Assembly: GCA_028277985.1 (NCBI GenBank)
Contig: JANQFG010000038.1
Coordinates: 32,410-96,409 of the forward strand
Reading direction: 5' to 3'
Source: a bacterium
GTDB lineage: Bacteria > Desulfobacterota > DSWW01
DNA: 64,000 bases
Positions 45,510 to 54,684 of the stretch are shown here, in pieces (position 1 is the first letter of the stretch; each line of letters opens with the position of its first letter). The position numbers and the translations under genes were made by a program. The notes beneath the pieces were generated by a model. It ran no database searches. It worked only from the letters and a program-made list of their open reading frames with translations, and was not told where the DNA came from.

Positions 45510-45974
45510 ATGAGCGAAGAAGAGAAGAAGGACCAGGGATTTCGGGTGAGCGACCGGCGCCGTTTTTCCGGAGCGGAAAGTGGAGAGGTATCCAAGGAGG
45601 AGAAGGCTCCCGAGGAGGAGAAGAAGCCCCCCGAAACCCAGGGGGCCGAAGGTGATAGTGCAGAGCCCACTGGACAGGAAGACGCGGGCAAGACGCCGGA
45701 AGCCGAGAAACGCGAAGAGCCCACGGCCCTTCCGGAGATCAATTTCTCCACCTTTGTGGTTTCCCTCAGCAGCTCTGCCCTGATTCACATGGGCATTGCC
45801 CCGGATCCGATGACAGGGGAGCAGAAGAAGGATCTTGCGATCGCAAAGCAGACCATCGACATGCTCGGGATGTTGCAGGAGAAGACCCGGGGAAACCTGA
45901 CCGAAGAAGAAGGCCAGTTGATGGAAAGCATGCTGTATGATCTGCGCATGAGATATGTTGCTGAATCCAAGTGA
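45510..45974 (+). CDS. DUF1844 domain protein
   Basis: A 154-residue soluble protein. Residues 1-75 are a low-complexity Glu/Lys/Pro-rich tail with many charges. Residues 76-154 form the conserved DUF1844 domain: INFSTFVVSLSSSALIHMG, then DLAIAKQTIDMLGMLQEKT and a final helix. Function is unknown. The ATG at 45510 follows GGAGGGAG; its stop overlaps an alternative start of the downstream protease, so the two genes are probably coupled. Confidence 0.8.
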   Translation: MSEEEKKDQGFRVSDRRRFSGAESGEVSKEEKAPEEEKKPPETQGAEGDSAEPTGQEDAGKTPEAEKREEPTALPEINFSTFVVSLSSSALIHMGIAPDPMTGEQKKDLAIAKQTIDMLGMLQEKTRGNLTEEEGQLMESMLYDLRMRYVAESK

Positions 45975-46018
45975 GCCGTGATGACAACCTGGTCCCAGGG
46001 ACCGAAAAGGAGCAACGA

Positions 46019-47557
46019 ATGGAAGGTGCACGAAACAGGGGCATAGGAAAGGTTTTCTTTCTTGTCCTGATAGGTGTGGCGATGGGTCTGATTCTCGCGG
46101 CCCAGACGGATGTGACAGAGAGGCTGGGCGCGATTTTCGGTTCGGAGGAAGAGGCGGCCAAGGAGCAGACGACTGTCGCACAGGCCGGCTCGAACCCCGG
46201 AGGAACGGAACAGATCTGCCTTCCTGACTTTACGCTCCTGGCCGAGAAGCTCGATCCGACCGTGGTCAACATCAGCACCACGCAGGTGGTCAAGGGAGGA
46301 GGCATGGGCAGAGGATTCGGGATGCGGCCTCCCGGGGGCGGAGGTCCGCGGTTTGGACCGCAGCAGCCCGATCCTTTCGAGGAGTTCTTCGACCGCTTCT
46401 TCAGGGGCGGGCCACAGGGTGATATGAAGAGGCGGAGCCTGGGCAGCGGGTTCGTGATCGATGAAGAGGGGCTCATTGTCACCAATCATCACGTGGTCAA
46501 GGATGCCGAGACCATCACCGTGATTCTGTACGATGAGAGCGAGGCAGAGGCCAAGGTGATCGGAAAGGACCCGAAGACGGATCTTGCGCTGATCAAGGTG
46601 GATGTGGACCGGAAGCTCCCGACCGTGACGCTGGGTGACTCAGACAAGCTGCGAATGGGAGACTGGGTGCTTGCGATCGGGAATCCCTTCGGGCTCAAGT
46701 ACACCCTGACGGCCGGCATCGTGAGCGCGAAGGGCAGGGAAATCGGGGCAGGACCCTATGACGATTTCATTCAGACCGACGCCTCGATCAACCCGGGCAA
46801 CAGCGGCGGCCCCCTGATCAACATGAAGGGGGAGGTGATCGGGATCAATACCGCGATCATCGCCGGCGGGACCGGGATCGGTTTTGCGATTCCCGTCAAT
46901 ATCGCCAAGGAGCTGATCCCGCAGCTCAAGGACAAGGGGCGCGTTTCCCGAGGATGGCTGGGCGTGTATATCCAGAGGGTTACCCCGGATCTTGCCAAGA
47001 CCTTTGGCCTGGACAAGCCGATGGGTGCCCTGGTCTCCGAAGTCACTGAAGGAGGCCCTGCCGACGGGACCGGCCTGGAGCACGGGGACATCATCATCGA
47101 GTTCAACGGAAAGGCGGTCGAGCAGTTCAACGACCTTCCGAGGATGGTGGCCGCGACCCCGCCCGGCGAGAAGATTTCACTGAAGGTGCTCAGGAAGGGA
47201 AAAGAGAAGACGATCAAGGTCAAGCTCGGAGAGCTGCCGGACGAGGATGTGACCGTTGCCGAGGGTGAGTCCGGAGAGGAGCTCGGGCTTCAACTTCAGG
47301 AGATCACCCCGGAATTGGCGCGCACGCACGAGCTCGCCAGCGACAAGGGACTGATCATCACGGACCTGGATCCTGCGGGTGTAGCGGCGGATGCCGGACT
47401 TCGCAGGGGAGATATCATCATGGAGATCAATCAGAGTCCGGTCTACACGATCTCTGCGTTCCAGAAGAAGGTGGGAGCGGCCAAGAAGGGCGAGATGATG
47501 CTCTTCCTGATCAAGAGACGGGAAGGCTCACTTTATATCGCAGTGGAGAAGAAGTAA
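46019..47557 (+). CDS. Do-family serine protease (second copy, HtrA/MucD-like)
   Basis: A 512-residue protease/chaperone. A membrane-anchor-like N-terminus (FFLVLIGVAMGLILAAQ, near 12-29) has no clear cleavage site. A Gly-rich stretch (GGGMGRGFGMRPPGGGGPRF) is followed by the triad IVTNHHVVKDAET (His), KTDLALIKVD (Asp) and NPGNSGGPLINM (Ser). Two PDZ domains follow, with GALVSEVTEGGPADGTGL and GLIITDLDPAGVAADAGL. It starts at 46019, preceded by GGAG. It may act with the first protease, but the sequences differ enough to suggest different roles. Confidence 0.93.
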   Translation: MEGARNRGIGKVFFLVLIGVAMGLILAAQTDVTERLGAIFGSEEEAAKEQTTVAQAGSNPGGTEQICLPDFTLLAEKLDPTVVNISTTQVVKGGGMGRGFGMRPPGGGGPRFGPQQPDPFEEFFDRFFRGGPQGDMKRRSLGSGFVIDEEGLIVTNHHVVKDAETITVILYDESEAEAKVIGKDPKTDLALIKVDVDRKLPTVTLGDSDKLRMGDWVLAIGNPFGLKYTLTAGIVSAKGREIGAGPYDDFIQTDASINPGNSGGPLINMKGEVIGINTAIIAGGTGIGFAIPVNIAKELIPQLKDKGRVSRGWLGVYIQRVTPDLAKTFGLDKPMGALVSEVTEGGPADGTGLEHGDIIIEFNGKAVEQFNDLPRMVAATPPGEKISLKVLRKGKEKTIKVKLGELPDEDVTVAEGESGEELGLQLQEITPELARTHELASDKGLIITDLDPAGVAADAGLRRGDIIMEINQSPVYTISAFQKKVGAAKKGEMMLFLIKRREGSLYIAVEKK

Positions 47558-47641
47558 GCCGCGTCAGGGAAGCGAGGTGACGGAGCGAGGGATCAGGTCT
47601 TACCCCTCCCCGAAACAAAGGACGGCTGGGTTCCACATAGT

Positions 47642-47678
47642 GGACATTGCGAGGAGCGTAGCGACGAAGCAATCTCCC
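47642..47678. repeat. Palindromic repeat (GCAAT-type), copy 2
   Basis: GGACATTGCGAGGAGCGTAG followed by CGACGAAGCAATCTCC: a palindromic repeat common between genes of many proteobacteria. The other copy is at 25505-25584 in opposite orientation. Confidence 0.7.
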
Positions 47679-47699
47679 AGTACCTTTTGACATGAAGAA

Positions 47700-47742
47700 A
47701 CAAAAGCCCCCTGTGCTCGTCATGAGCACAGGGGGCTTTTGT
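47700..47742. terminator. Strong bidirectional intrinsic terminator
   Basis: A 19-base perfect stem (ACAAAAGCCCCCTGTGCTC with its complement) and a five-base loop. It ends the proteostasis region. The rest of 47558-47913 shows only the repeat above and no gene. Confidence 0.93.
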
Positions 47743-47913
47743 TTTCGTCGAGGAAGCAAGCATGCGCTATCGTGTCCGTACCCGCGGCACCGAAGCAGAC
47801 ATCTGAAAGCAGGTGTCTATCCGGGAACTTTTCTATTGAGAAGAGGCTTTTGTTGGCATATAGTCCTTTAGTCAGGATTCTGGCAGGGCTTCCACCGAGA
47901 TGGAGTCGAGCCG

Positions 47914-50292
47914 ATGGGTACGAAACCAACATATGAAGAACTGGAAGAAAAGGTCGAGGAGTTAGAGAGGCTTGAAGCCGAGCGCAGGCAGGCAGAGGAA
48001 GCATTGCTGGAGAGCGAGAGAAAGTACAGGAAAATTGCTGAGACGACACCCGACGGGATGTGGATCTGTGAGGAGGACGGAAGGATCTCTGAAGTTAATG
48101 ATGCTGCCTGTATCTTGAGCGGATACTCCCGGGACGAGCTTGTCGGTATGTATATCCATGAGATAGATGAAATTGAATCCGCAGAAATGGCAACGAAACG
48201 TGTCTCAAGATTACGCCAAAAAGGTTTTGATAGGTTCACAAGCAAGCACAGGTGCAAGGATGGGAGTATCATTGATGTTGATGTGTCCATTTCCTTGCTC
48301 GACAAGTCAGAAAGCCGTGGCGTTGCCTTTATTCGGGACATTACCGAGCGCAAGCAGGTCGAGGAGGCGTTGCGGGAAAGTGAAGGGCGGTACAGGGCGA
48401 TTACCGAATCCTCTACCAATTTGATCAGTCTATTCGATCTCGAAGGGAACCTGCTCTTCACCAACCCCGTCGGGGCTTCAATGTATGGTTACGAACGTGA
48501 AGAAATGACAGGCATGCACTTCAGCTCCTTTATAACCGAAGAGCGGATGCGTGAAACCGAAGAGCTTTTTCAGAGGGCTCTGGCTGGTGAGAAAGTGGAA
48601 GGCGAATTGCTCGTAAAACACAAGAAGGGCCATGAATTCCCCATCTCTTTTGGCCTTGTGCAGACAAAGAAAGGCGACAAGGTTGTTGGTTTTACCGCGG
48701 TTTCTCAGGACATAGCAGATCGTAAGCAGGCGGAGGAGGAATTGCGTGAAAGCGAGGAACGGTTCAGACTCACCGCCGAGGAAACCGGCCAGGTAGTCTA
48801 TTCTTTCGACCCGGAAACCGGCCAGATAAAATGGGCAGGTGCAGTCGAAGCGGTAACCGGCTATACCTACGAGGAATTCCAGTCATTCGATGTTGATGCA
48901 TGGGCTGAACAAATCCATCCAGATGATCGGGAAACGGTACTAGAAGCAATGGACGAAGCGATAGGACGCCGCTCAAGATTTGACGCTGAGTATCGATTCC
49001 GACGCAAAGACGGCAGCTACGTTGTTGTGGAAGAGCACGGTGCCTTCGTTTCCGAAAGCAGAAGCTCTCGCCACCCGGCTATAGGAACGATTGCCGACAT
49101 CAGCGACCGCAAGCAGGCCGAGAGGGAGAGGGCTGAGCTGGAAGCTCAGTTCCATCAAGCCCAGAAACTCGAGTCGGTAGGCCGTCTGGCTGGAGGCGTA
49201 GCCCATGACCTGAACAACCTCCTCAGTCCGATTCTCGGATACGCGGAGATGCTGAGGGAGGAAATCGTCGAGACGGATCCCGGCTGGGAGCCCCTCGAAG
49301 AGATCCTGGATGCGGGAATACGTGCACGGGATCTGGTGCGGCAGCTTCTGGCCTTCAGCCGCAAGCAAACCATGGAATTCAGGCACATTGATTTGAACTC
49401 CCTGTTGAGCGGCTTCGAACGATTGCTTCGACGCACGATCCGGGAGGACATTGTCATTCGAATGGGTCTTGCCGAGACGCTCCCGCTCGTCGAGGGAGAT
49501 GTGGGGCAGTTGGAGCAAGTCACTATGAACCTGGCGGTCAATGCACAGGATGCCATGCCGGACGGAGGCACGCTGACGCTCGAAACCGCCCTGGTCGAGC
49601 TGGACGAATCCTACAAAGAACCGAGAGAACGCCACATGGTGAAGCCCGGCTTCTACGCCATGCTCGTTGTTAGCGACACAGGGAGTGGAATGGATAAGCA
49701 GACCATCGAGCAGGTCTTTGAGCCCTTTTTCACGACGAAAGAACTGGGCAAGGGCACGGGTCTGGGTTTGGCCACGGTCTACGGGATCGTCAAGCAGCAC
49801 GGGGGAAACGTCTGGGTTTACAGCGAGCCTGGCCTGGGTACGAGCTTCAAGATCTACCTTCCAGTGTCAATGGAAGCTTCGGAAACGATCGAGCCTCCCG
49901 CTGCAAAACCATCCGTCCTCGAAGGCTCGGAGACCGTATTGCTCGTAGAGGACAGTGTACAGGTCAGGAGACTCTGCCGCACCGTTCTGGAGCGGAGGGG
50001 CTACCGCGTCCTTGCGGCGGAAGACGGAATGGAGGCTCTTCAGATGCAGAAACATCACGACGGGCCTGTGCACCTCCTGCTCACCGATGTGGTCATGCCG
50101 GATATGAACGGCAAAGAGCTGTTCGATCGGTTGTCCTCAGACTATCCGGACCTGAAGGTAGTCTATATGTCTGGCTACACGGACGACGTGATCGTCCGCC
50201 ATGGGGTGCTGGAGCCGGAGGTGCACTTCATGCAGAAGCCCTTTGCCGTCCATGCCTTGGCCACCAGGGTACGGGAAGTCCTGGATGAATGA
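47914..50292 (+). CDS. PAS-domain hybrid histidine kinase
   Basis: A 792-residue cytoplasmic sensor with no membrane segment. It has an N-terminal coiled coil (YEELEEKVEELERLEAERRQ), then three PAS/PAC units (near 45-150, 165-275 and 290-400). The HisKA domain has GGVAHDLNNLLSPILGYAEM near 430 with the phosphoacceptor His. The HATPase domain includes VSDTGSGMD and GKGTGLGLATVYGIVK. The C-terminal receiver has LLVEDSVQVRRLC and the phospho-accepting Asp in LLLTDVVMPDMNG. It is soluble and may sense redox, ligand or a partner protein. No response regulator gene is adjacent. Confidence 0.92.
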   Translation: MGTKPTYEELEEKVEELERLEAERRQAEEALLESERKYRKIAETTPDGMWICEEDGRISEVNDAACILSGYSRDELVGMYIHEIDEIESAEMATKRVSRLRQKGFDRFTSKHRCKDGSIIDVDVSISLLDKSESRGVAFIRDITERKQVEEALRESEGRYRAITESSTNLISLFDLEGNLLFTNPVGASMYGYEREEMTGMHFSSFITEERMRETEELFQRALAGEKVEGELLVKHKKGHEFPISFGLVQTKKGDKVVGFTAVSQDIADRKQAEEELRESEERFRLTAEETGQVVYSFDPETGQIKWAGAVEAVTGYTYEEFQSFDVDAWAEQIHPDDRETVLEAMDEAIGRRSRFDAEYRFRRKDGSYVVVEEHGAFVSESRSSRHPAIGTIADISDRKQAERERAELEAQFHQAQKLESVGRLAGGVAHDLNNLLSPILGYAEMLREEIVETDPGWEPLEEILDAGIRARDLVRQLLAFSRKQTMEFRHIDLNSLLSGFERLLRRTIREDIVIRMGLAETLPLVEGDVGQLEQVTMNLAVNAQDAMPDGGTLTLETALVELDESYKEPRERHMVKPGFYAMLVVSDTGSGMDKQTIEQVFEPFFTTKELGKGTGLGLATVYGIVKQHGGNVWVYSEPGLGTSFKIYLPVSMEASETIEPPAAKPSVLEGSETVLLVEDSVQVRRLCRTVLERRGYRVLAAEDGMEALQMQKHHDGPVHLLLTDVVMPDMNGKELFDRLSSDYPDLKVVYMSGYTDDVIVRHGVLEPEVHFMQKPFAVHALATRVREVLDE

Positions 50293-50343
50293 CTACCACG
50301 CCGCAATCCCCGGGCCTGGCTGCTGACTCCTGGCTCAAGACCT

Positions 50344-51630
50344 TCAGACCGCTTCCACGATCATCGCCATACCCTGCCCGCCGCCGATGCACAGGCTGGC
50401 GAGTCCCAGGGAGAGCCCCTTCCGCTGCATCTCGTGGATCATCGTGACCAGGATCCTTGCTCCGGAACAGCCGATGGGATGTCCGAGGGAGATGCCGCTT
50501 CCGTGGACGTTGGTCTTCTCCGGATCGAGCTCGAGCTCTCGCATGCAGGCGATTGCCTGGGAAGCAAAGGCCTCGTTCAGCTCAAAGATGGACACGTCCG
50601 ACAGGGAGACGCCCGTCTTTGCCAGTACCTTGCGTACTGCCGGAATCGGGCCCAGCCCCATGTATGCGGGATCCACCCCACCCGACGCGTACCCTACGAT
50701 GCGGGCAAGAGGCTTCACGCCGAGGGCATCGGCCTTGGAGCGGCTCATGACCACGAGGGAGGCAGAGGCGTCGTTGATACCTGACGCGTTTCCGGCTGTG
50801 ACCGTGCCGTCCTTCTTGATGAACGCAGGAGGAAGCTTGCCCATCTTCTCGAGGCTGGTGTCCATGGGCCTCTCGTCCGTGTTGAACTGGATCGGGTCTT
50901 TCTTTCTCTGGGGCACCTCGACGGTGACGATCTCCTCCGCGAAGATTCCGTCCTCCATCGCCTTGCGGGCACGCTGGTGACTCAGCAGGCCGAGCTTGTC
51001 CTGCTCTTCCCGCGAAATGCCGTAGGTCTTCGCGATGTTCTCCGCTGTGACGCCCATGTGATAGCCGTAGAAGATCTCCCAGAGGCCGTCCTGCACCATG
51101 AGGTCCACCATGGACTTGTCGAACATGCGCGCACCCCAGCGGCCCTCGGGCAGGGTGTAGGGGATGTTGCTCATGTTCTCCATGCCGCCGGCTACCACCA
51201 CCTCGGCCTGGCCGGCCCGAATGGACTGGTCGGCGAGGGCAACCGCCTTCATACCGGAGGCGCAGACCTTGTTTACCGTGATCGCGTTCGTCTCGACCGG
51301 CATGCCCGCCCGTATGCCTGCCTGCCTGCCCGGATTCTGGCCCTGGCCTGCAGACACCACGTTGCCCATGATGACTTCATCTGCGTAGACCGGCTGAAGG
51401 TCGTCCGGCCAGGGATCGATCTTCTGCTCCAACTCCGTCGGACCCAGCCCCTTGAGCGGGTCCGGGCCGAAGGCTTTCAGATCGTCGGCCACGGTCGGGC
51501 GAAGGCCTGCCCTCTTCATCGCCTCACGGATGGTGACTGCCCCGAGTTCCACGACCGGGATGCCCTTGAGGGCCCCTCCAAATCCTCCGATAGCGGTTCG
51601 AACCGCACTTACGATAACAACCTCTTCCAT
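50344..51630 (-). CDS. Acetyl-CoA acetyltransferase (thiolase)
   Basis: A 428-residue thiolase. NKVCASGMKAVALAD near 98 holds the catalytic Cys, NEAFASQAIAC near 350 and GHPIGCSGARI near 375 hold the catalytic His residues, and CIGGGQGMAMIVE near 412 the last Cys/Gly motif. The length, slightly above the usual 390, is due to an insertion near residues 45-75 (LKAFGPDPLKGLGPTELEQK). It makes or cleaves acetoacetyl-CoA or longer 3-ketoacyl-CoA. The ATG is preceded by AAAGGAGAG. It stands alone; the enoyl-CoA hydratase gene lies about 2 kb further on. Confidence 0.93.
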   Translation of the reverse strand: MEEVVIVSAVRTAIGGFGGALKGIPVVELGAVTIREAMKRAGLRPTVADDLKAFGPDPLKGLGPTELEQKIDPWPDDLQPVYADEVIMGNVVSAGQGQNPGRQAGIRAGMPVETNAITVNKVCASGMKAVALADQSIRAGQAEVVVAGGMENMSNIPYTLPEGRWGARMFDKSMVDLMVQDGLWEIFYGYHMGVTAENIAKTYGISREEQDKLGLLSHQRARKAMEDGIFAEEIVTVEVPQRKKDPIQFNTDERPMDTSLEKMGKLPPAFIKKDGTVTAGNASGINDASASLVVMSRSKADALGVKPLARIVGYASGGVDPAYMGLGPIPAVRKVLAKTGVSLSDVSIFELNEAFASQAIACMRELELDPEKTNVHGSGISLGHPIGCSGARILVTMIHEMQRKGLSLGLASLCIGGGQGMAMIVEAV

Positions 51631-51824
51631 GGCGTTGTCTCTCCTTTTTTCTCAACCATTCAGGACGTTTCGCTTGTTGTGCTCTGAGATGGATCCAGGC
51701 GTCAACAGGGGGGAACGTCATTTCTGTCAGCAAAGTTAGGAGGTTTTCTAGAATACCCGCGCCGGCAGGACCCGTCAAGACTCGCGACAGGGGTCTTGGG
51801 TCGTGGATCACGCGCGCACCCCTC

Positions 51825-51880
51825 GAAATTGGGGACAGCCACCGATTTCCCGATAAATGAGTGGCTGTCCCCGATTTCGA
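51825..51880. repeat. Palindromic repeat family A, copy 5
   Basis: GAAATTGGGGACAGCCACC and GAGTGGCTGTCCCCGATTTC form an inverted pair in the divergent spacer between the thiolase and the Cache-like gene. The rest of 51631-51979 shows no gene. Confidence 0.88.
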
Positions 51881-51979
51881 AGTGGGTTGGACATTCCATT
51901 CATTCGTGGTTTACTTGATACGACAAAGATGCGCATTTCGATTCCTCGCGAACCGTAAAACACGAATCAGAGGTCTGCC

Positions 51980-52942
51980 GTGAACAGCATCAGGGATGAA
52001 GTTGCTTGGATTGCTCAAGAAATTCAGTCGACCGCCGTCCAGGCCAGGGAAGCCGCCGCCGCCCTGGCGAAGCGTTTGGAGGAGTTGCTCCGAAATGAGT
52101 CGAGCTACGACGTTTCGATTGCCGACATGGACGATCGCTACGTCTGGCGGGATGCTTCCTACATGTGGACGACGGAAACGGGAAAAGAGGGAAGCACCGC
52201 TGTCGGTGCGACCGGCCTCGTGCCGGTTGACGACGCCATCAAGAGGGAACTACGGCTGTGGGAGCATATACTTCCCACCTTGAAAGAGGAATACGTCCGG
52301 AATCGCTACACGGACGAGGTGATCTATTGCGACAAGAGAAGCATGGTGGTCGGGCAGACAACCACCAATTTCGGAGGCATGTTTCCTTCCGGTTTCGATG
52401 CTTGGGAAGTCTGCCGAAATGGTGTGACCTACTATGACTATTACGGCTGGGTGGACCCGGACCTGAACCCGCAGCGCGTTCCGCGCTGGGCGCCGAGCGC
52501 TTTTGTAGACCTTCTCGGTGTCTTCATTCAGAGTGTTCACGCCCCCGTCTTCAGGCGCGAATCGGATCCGGAGACGAGCGGTTTCATGGGCCTGCACTAT
52601 AATCTCGAGTGGGTCAACGCCGGCACGGTCTACAAGAGCAAGAACCGGATTCTCACTCTGTCTTCCCTGTCCACCCTCATAGGCGCCAGCCCCGACGCCA
52701 TGGATGCCCTGGGTCTGCAGCCATTCGAGCGGCAGGAGCCATCCTTTCTCGAGCCCGAAAAAGTCAAGAATCACGTGGATGTAGAGCGGAATCTCGAGCG
52801 TGGGAAACCGGCCGAACTGGCCGAGTTGGCTCGCAAGATAAGGACCGAACAGGAGTTCGAGCACTCTCTAAAGGGCCGGAATTTCAAGGTCATTGTCGAG
52901 GCGGCGCCGGAACTGGGTTTCTTTGTCGCGGCCCTAGAATAG
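51980..52942 (+). CDS. Soluble Cache-like sensor domain protein
   Basis: A 320-residue protein with no signal peptide and no membrane segment. Residues 1-40 are a coiled-coil helix (STAVQAREAAAALAKRLEEL). The central part contains YVWRDASYMWTTETG, IYCDKRSMVVGQTTT and YYDYYGWVDPDLNPQRVPRW, which resemble a double Cache (PDC-like) sensor. A C-terminal helix pair ends it. Cache domains usually sit outside the cell in receptors, so a soluble stand-alone form is unusual. It could be a cytoplasmic ligand-binding adaptor. The GTG at 51980 is preceded by AGAGG. The assignment is tentative. Confidence 0.5.
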   Translation: MNSIRDEVAWIAQEIQSTAVQAREAAAALAKRLEELLRNESSYDVSIADMDDRYVWRDASYMWTTETGKEGSTAVGATGLVPVDDAIKRELRLWEHILPTLKEEYVRNRYTDEVIYCDKRSMVVGQTTTNFGGMFPSGFDAWEVCRNGVTYYDYYGWVDPDLNPQRVPRWAPSAFVDLLGVFIQSVHAPVFRRESDPETSGFMGLHYNLEWVNAGTVYKSKNRILTLSSLSTLIGASPDAMDALGLQPFERQEPSFLEPEKVKNHVDVERNLERGKPAELAELARKIRTEQEFEHSLKGRNFKVIVEAAPELGFFVAALE

Positions 52943-52953
52943 AAGACCACATT

Positions 52954-53033
52954 AAATTGGGGACAGCCACTAATTGATTGGGAAATCGGTGGCTGTCCCC
53001 AATTTGGATTCGGTGGCTGTCCCCAATTTGGAT
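52954..53033. repeat. Palindromic repeat family A, copy 6 (three arms)
   Basis: ATTGGGGACAGCCACTAATT, then ATCGGTGGCTGTCCCCAATT, then GGATTCGGTGGCTGTCCCC. It follows the Cache-like gene. Confidence 0.9.
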
Positions 53034-53056
53034 TCTGAGGATTTCGGGCCGAAATG

Positions 53057-53126
53057 AGGGGACGTTGTTTAATTCGTTAACTTGCTTCGTCGACAAAGTA
53101 AGTTAACGAATTAAAGAACGTCCCCT
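53057..53126. repeat. Long palindrome, family B
   Basis: AGGGGACG followed by TTTAATTCGTTAACTT pairs with AAGTTAACGAATTAAA and then CGTCCCCT: arms of about 27 bases around a 16-base loop. It differs in sequence from family A except for the terminal GGGGAC. It lies downstream of the HD hydrolase gene. Confidence 0.9.
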
Positions 53127-53157
53127 GCTTTCACTCTGAGTTCTGTTGGCTGGTCCT

Positions 53158-53796
53158 TCACTCTTCTCCGTGGACTTCCCGTGTGAGGCGATCGAAGTAT
53201 GCCACCATGAAGCCGTGTCGCTCTTCGGCGAGCTTCCTGCCCGTCTCGGTCAGCATTCGATCTTTGACCTTCTGCAGCTTCACGGAGAACTCCCGAAAGG
53301 CAGTGTCCTCGGAGGAGTAGGGCTGGGTGGCGAGGATGTCCGCCTCCGGGTTGTGCAGTCTCGCGCCCACCTCTCCGGCAAACAGAAAGGCTCGGCCAAC
53401 GCCCACGGCACCGATCGCATCGAGCTTGTCCGCATCGAAGAGCACTCGAGCCTCGAGGGTCCCGGGCTGCTCTCCGCTCCTGCGGAATCGATGGGATGCG
53501 ATGCAGTGGACGATTCGGTCGATCCTATCACCATCGTAGCCATTCTCTTTCAGGATGGAACGGGCGCGGGCCGCCCCCGCGGTCGCGTGGCAGACCTCCC
53601 CACCCGAGGCCTTCTCCTCGGGTCGGCCTATGTCGTGCAGGTAAGCGGCGGGTTGAAGAATATCGAGATCGGCTCCCTCCGCCTCCCCGATGTGCCTGCA
53701 GAGGTTCCAGACCCGCTCCACGTGGTCCCAACCGTGGCTGCTCGCGTCCGATGCGAGCAGATCCTGTGCGATCTTCTTGATGACCTCCGGGTTCAT
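53158..53796 (-). CDS. HD domain phosphohydrolase
   Basis: A 212-residue soluble HD-domain protein. The metal-binding residues are in HGWDHVERV near 21, AAYLHDIGRPEE near 52 (the HD pair) and the closing DADKLDAIG near 122. It resembles small YedJ-like phosphohydrolases whose substrate is often a nucleotide. The start overlaps the stop of the enoyl-CoA hydratase gene by four bases (ATGA). A Shine-Dalgarno-like AGGAGG directly abuts the ATG, which is closer than usual. Confidence 0.85.
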   Translation of the reverse strand: MNPEVIKKIAQDLLASDASSHGWDHVERVWNLCRHIGEAEGADLDILQPAAYLHDIGRPEEKASGGEVCHATAGAARARSILKENGYDGDRIDRIVHCIASHRFRRSGEQPGTLEARVLFDADKLDAIGAVGVGRAFLFAGEVGARLHNPEADILATQPYSSEDTAFREFSVKLQKVKDRMLTETGRKLAEERHGFMVAYFDRLTREVHGEE

Positions 53797-54584
53797 CCTC
53801 CTGAGCCCTCATCCGAGTCGAAGCTTCCATGGCGGCCGGCCCCTCGGGCGAAACGGGAGGCTCCCTCAACGGTTTCGCCCGATTCGATCGTCCCCAGGCC
53901 CAGGTCGAACTCGTTCCGCATGGCCTGATCAAAGGGAAGATCGAACTGCTGATACGCGGACAGCCGGTCGCTCCGCATGCAATTCTGCGGGAAGCGGGCG
54001 ATCTCCTCGGCGAGCTTCTCCGCCTCTGCCCTGGATGTGCCCTTCTTGACGACCCGGTTGGCCAGACCCATCCGGAGGGCCTCCTCGGCGCCCACGGGCC
54101 GTCCGGTCAGGATCATGTCCATGGCATTGGAGAGCCCGATCAGGCGTGGCAGGCGAACCGTGCCCCCATCGATCAGCGGAACCCCCCATCGCCTGCAGAA
54201 AACTCCGAACACTGCGTCCTCCTCGACCACGCGCATGTCGCACAGGATCGAAAGCTCGAGTCCACCGGCCACGGCGTGGCCCGCGACCGCCGCGATGATC
54301 GGCTTGTTCAGCACCATCCGCGACGGCCCCATTGGTCCGTCGCCCCCGGCCTCCATGCGGTTGGCCTGTTCCCGGCCTCCGGAAACGGCCTTCAGGTCCG
54401 CCCCCGCGCAGAAATAGCCTCCTGCACCCATGAGAACCGCAGCCAACGCACCGTCGTCCTGCTCGAACTGGCGGAATGCGTCCGCCAGCTCCTTGGCAGT
54501 AGGCCCGTCCACCGCGTTCCTTACCTCAGGGCGGTTGATGATAATCGTGGTGACGACGCCTTTCTTTTCGGTGAGCACGCGCAT
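53793..54584 (-). CDS. Enoyl-CoA hydratase/isomerase family protein
   Basis: A 263-residue crotonase-fold enzyme. GAGGYFCAGADLKAVSGG near 54 and GHAVAGGLELSILCDMR near 98 form the oxyanion-hole region. RRWGVPLIDGGTVRLPRLIG near 126 is also characteristic. It probably hydrates or isomerises an acyl-CoA; the substrate is not deducible. The ATG at 54584 follows GAGGAGGG at eight bases; an upstream extension to 54740 reads through a palindrome and is not real. It is followed directly by the HD gene in the same operon. Confidence 0.9.
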   Translation of the reverse strand: MRVLTEKKGVVTTIIINRPEVRNAVDGPTAKELADAFRQFEQDDGALAAVLMGAGGYFCAGADLKAVSGGREQANRMEAGGDGPMGPSRMVLNKPIIAAVAGHAVAGGLELSILCDMRVVEEDAVFGVFCRRWGVPLIDGGTVRLPRLIGLSNAMDMILTGRPVGAEEALRMGLANRVVKKGTSRAEAEKLAEEIARFPQNCMRSDRLSAYQQFDLPFDQAMRNEFDLGLGTIESGETVEGASRFARGAGRHGSFDSDEGSGG

Positions 54585-54608
54585 CACGAAGCCCTCCTCT
54601 TCCAATGA

Positions 54609-54675
54609 TGGGGTCAGGCCGAAACTATCAACCCTGGCGTTCGACTCTAGGGTTGATAGTTTCGGCCTGACCCCA
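54609..54675. repeat. Long palindrome, family C
   Basis: TGGGGTCAGGCCGAAACTAT plus CAACCCT pairs perfectly with its complement ending GGCCTGACCCCA: arms of 27 bases around a 13-base loop. It lies between the enoyl-CoA hydratase start and the MscS-like gene. The arms are unrelated to families A and B apart from the GGGG end. Confidence 0.92.
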
Positions 54676-54684
54676 GAGTTTATT

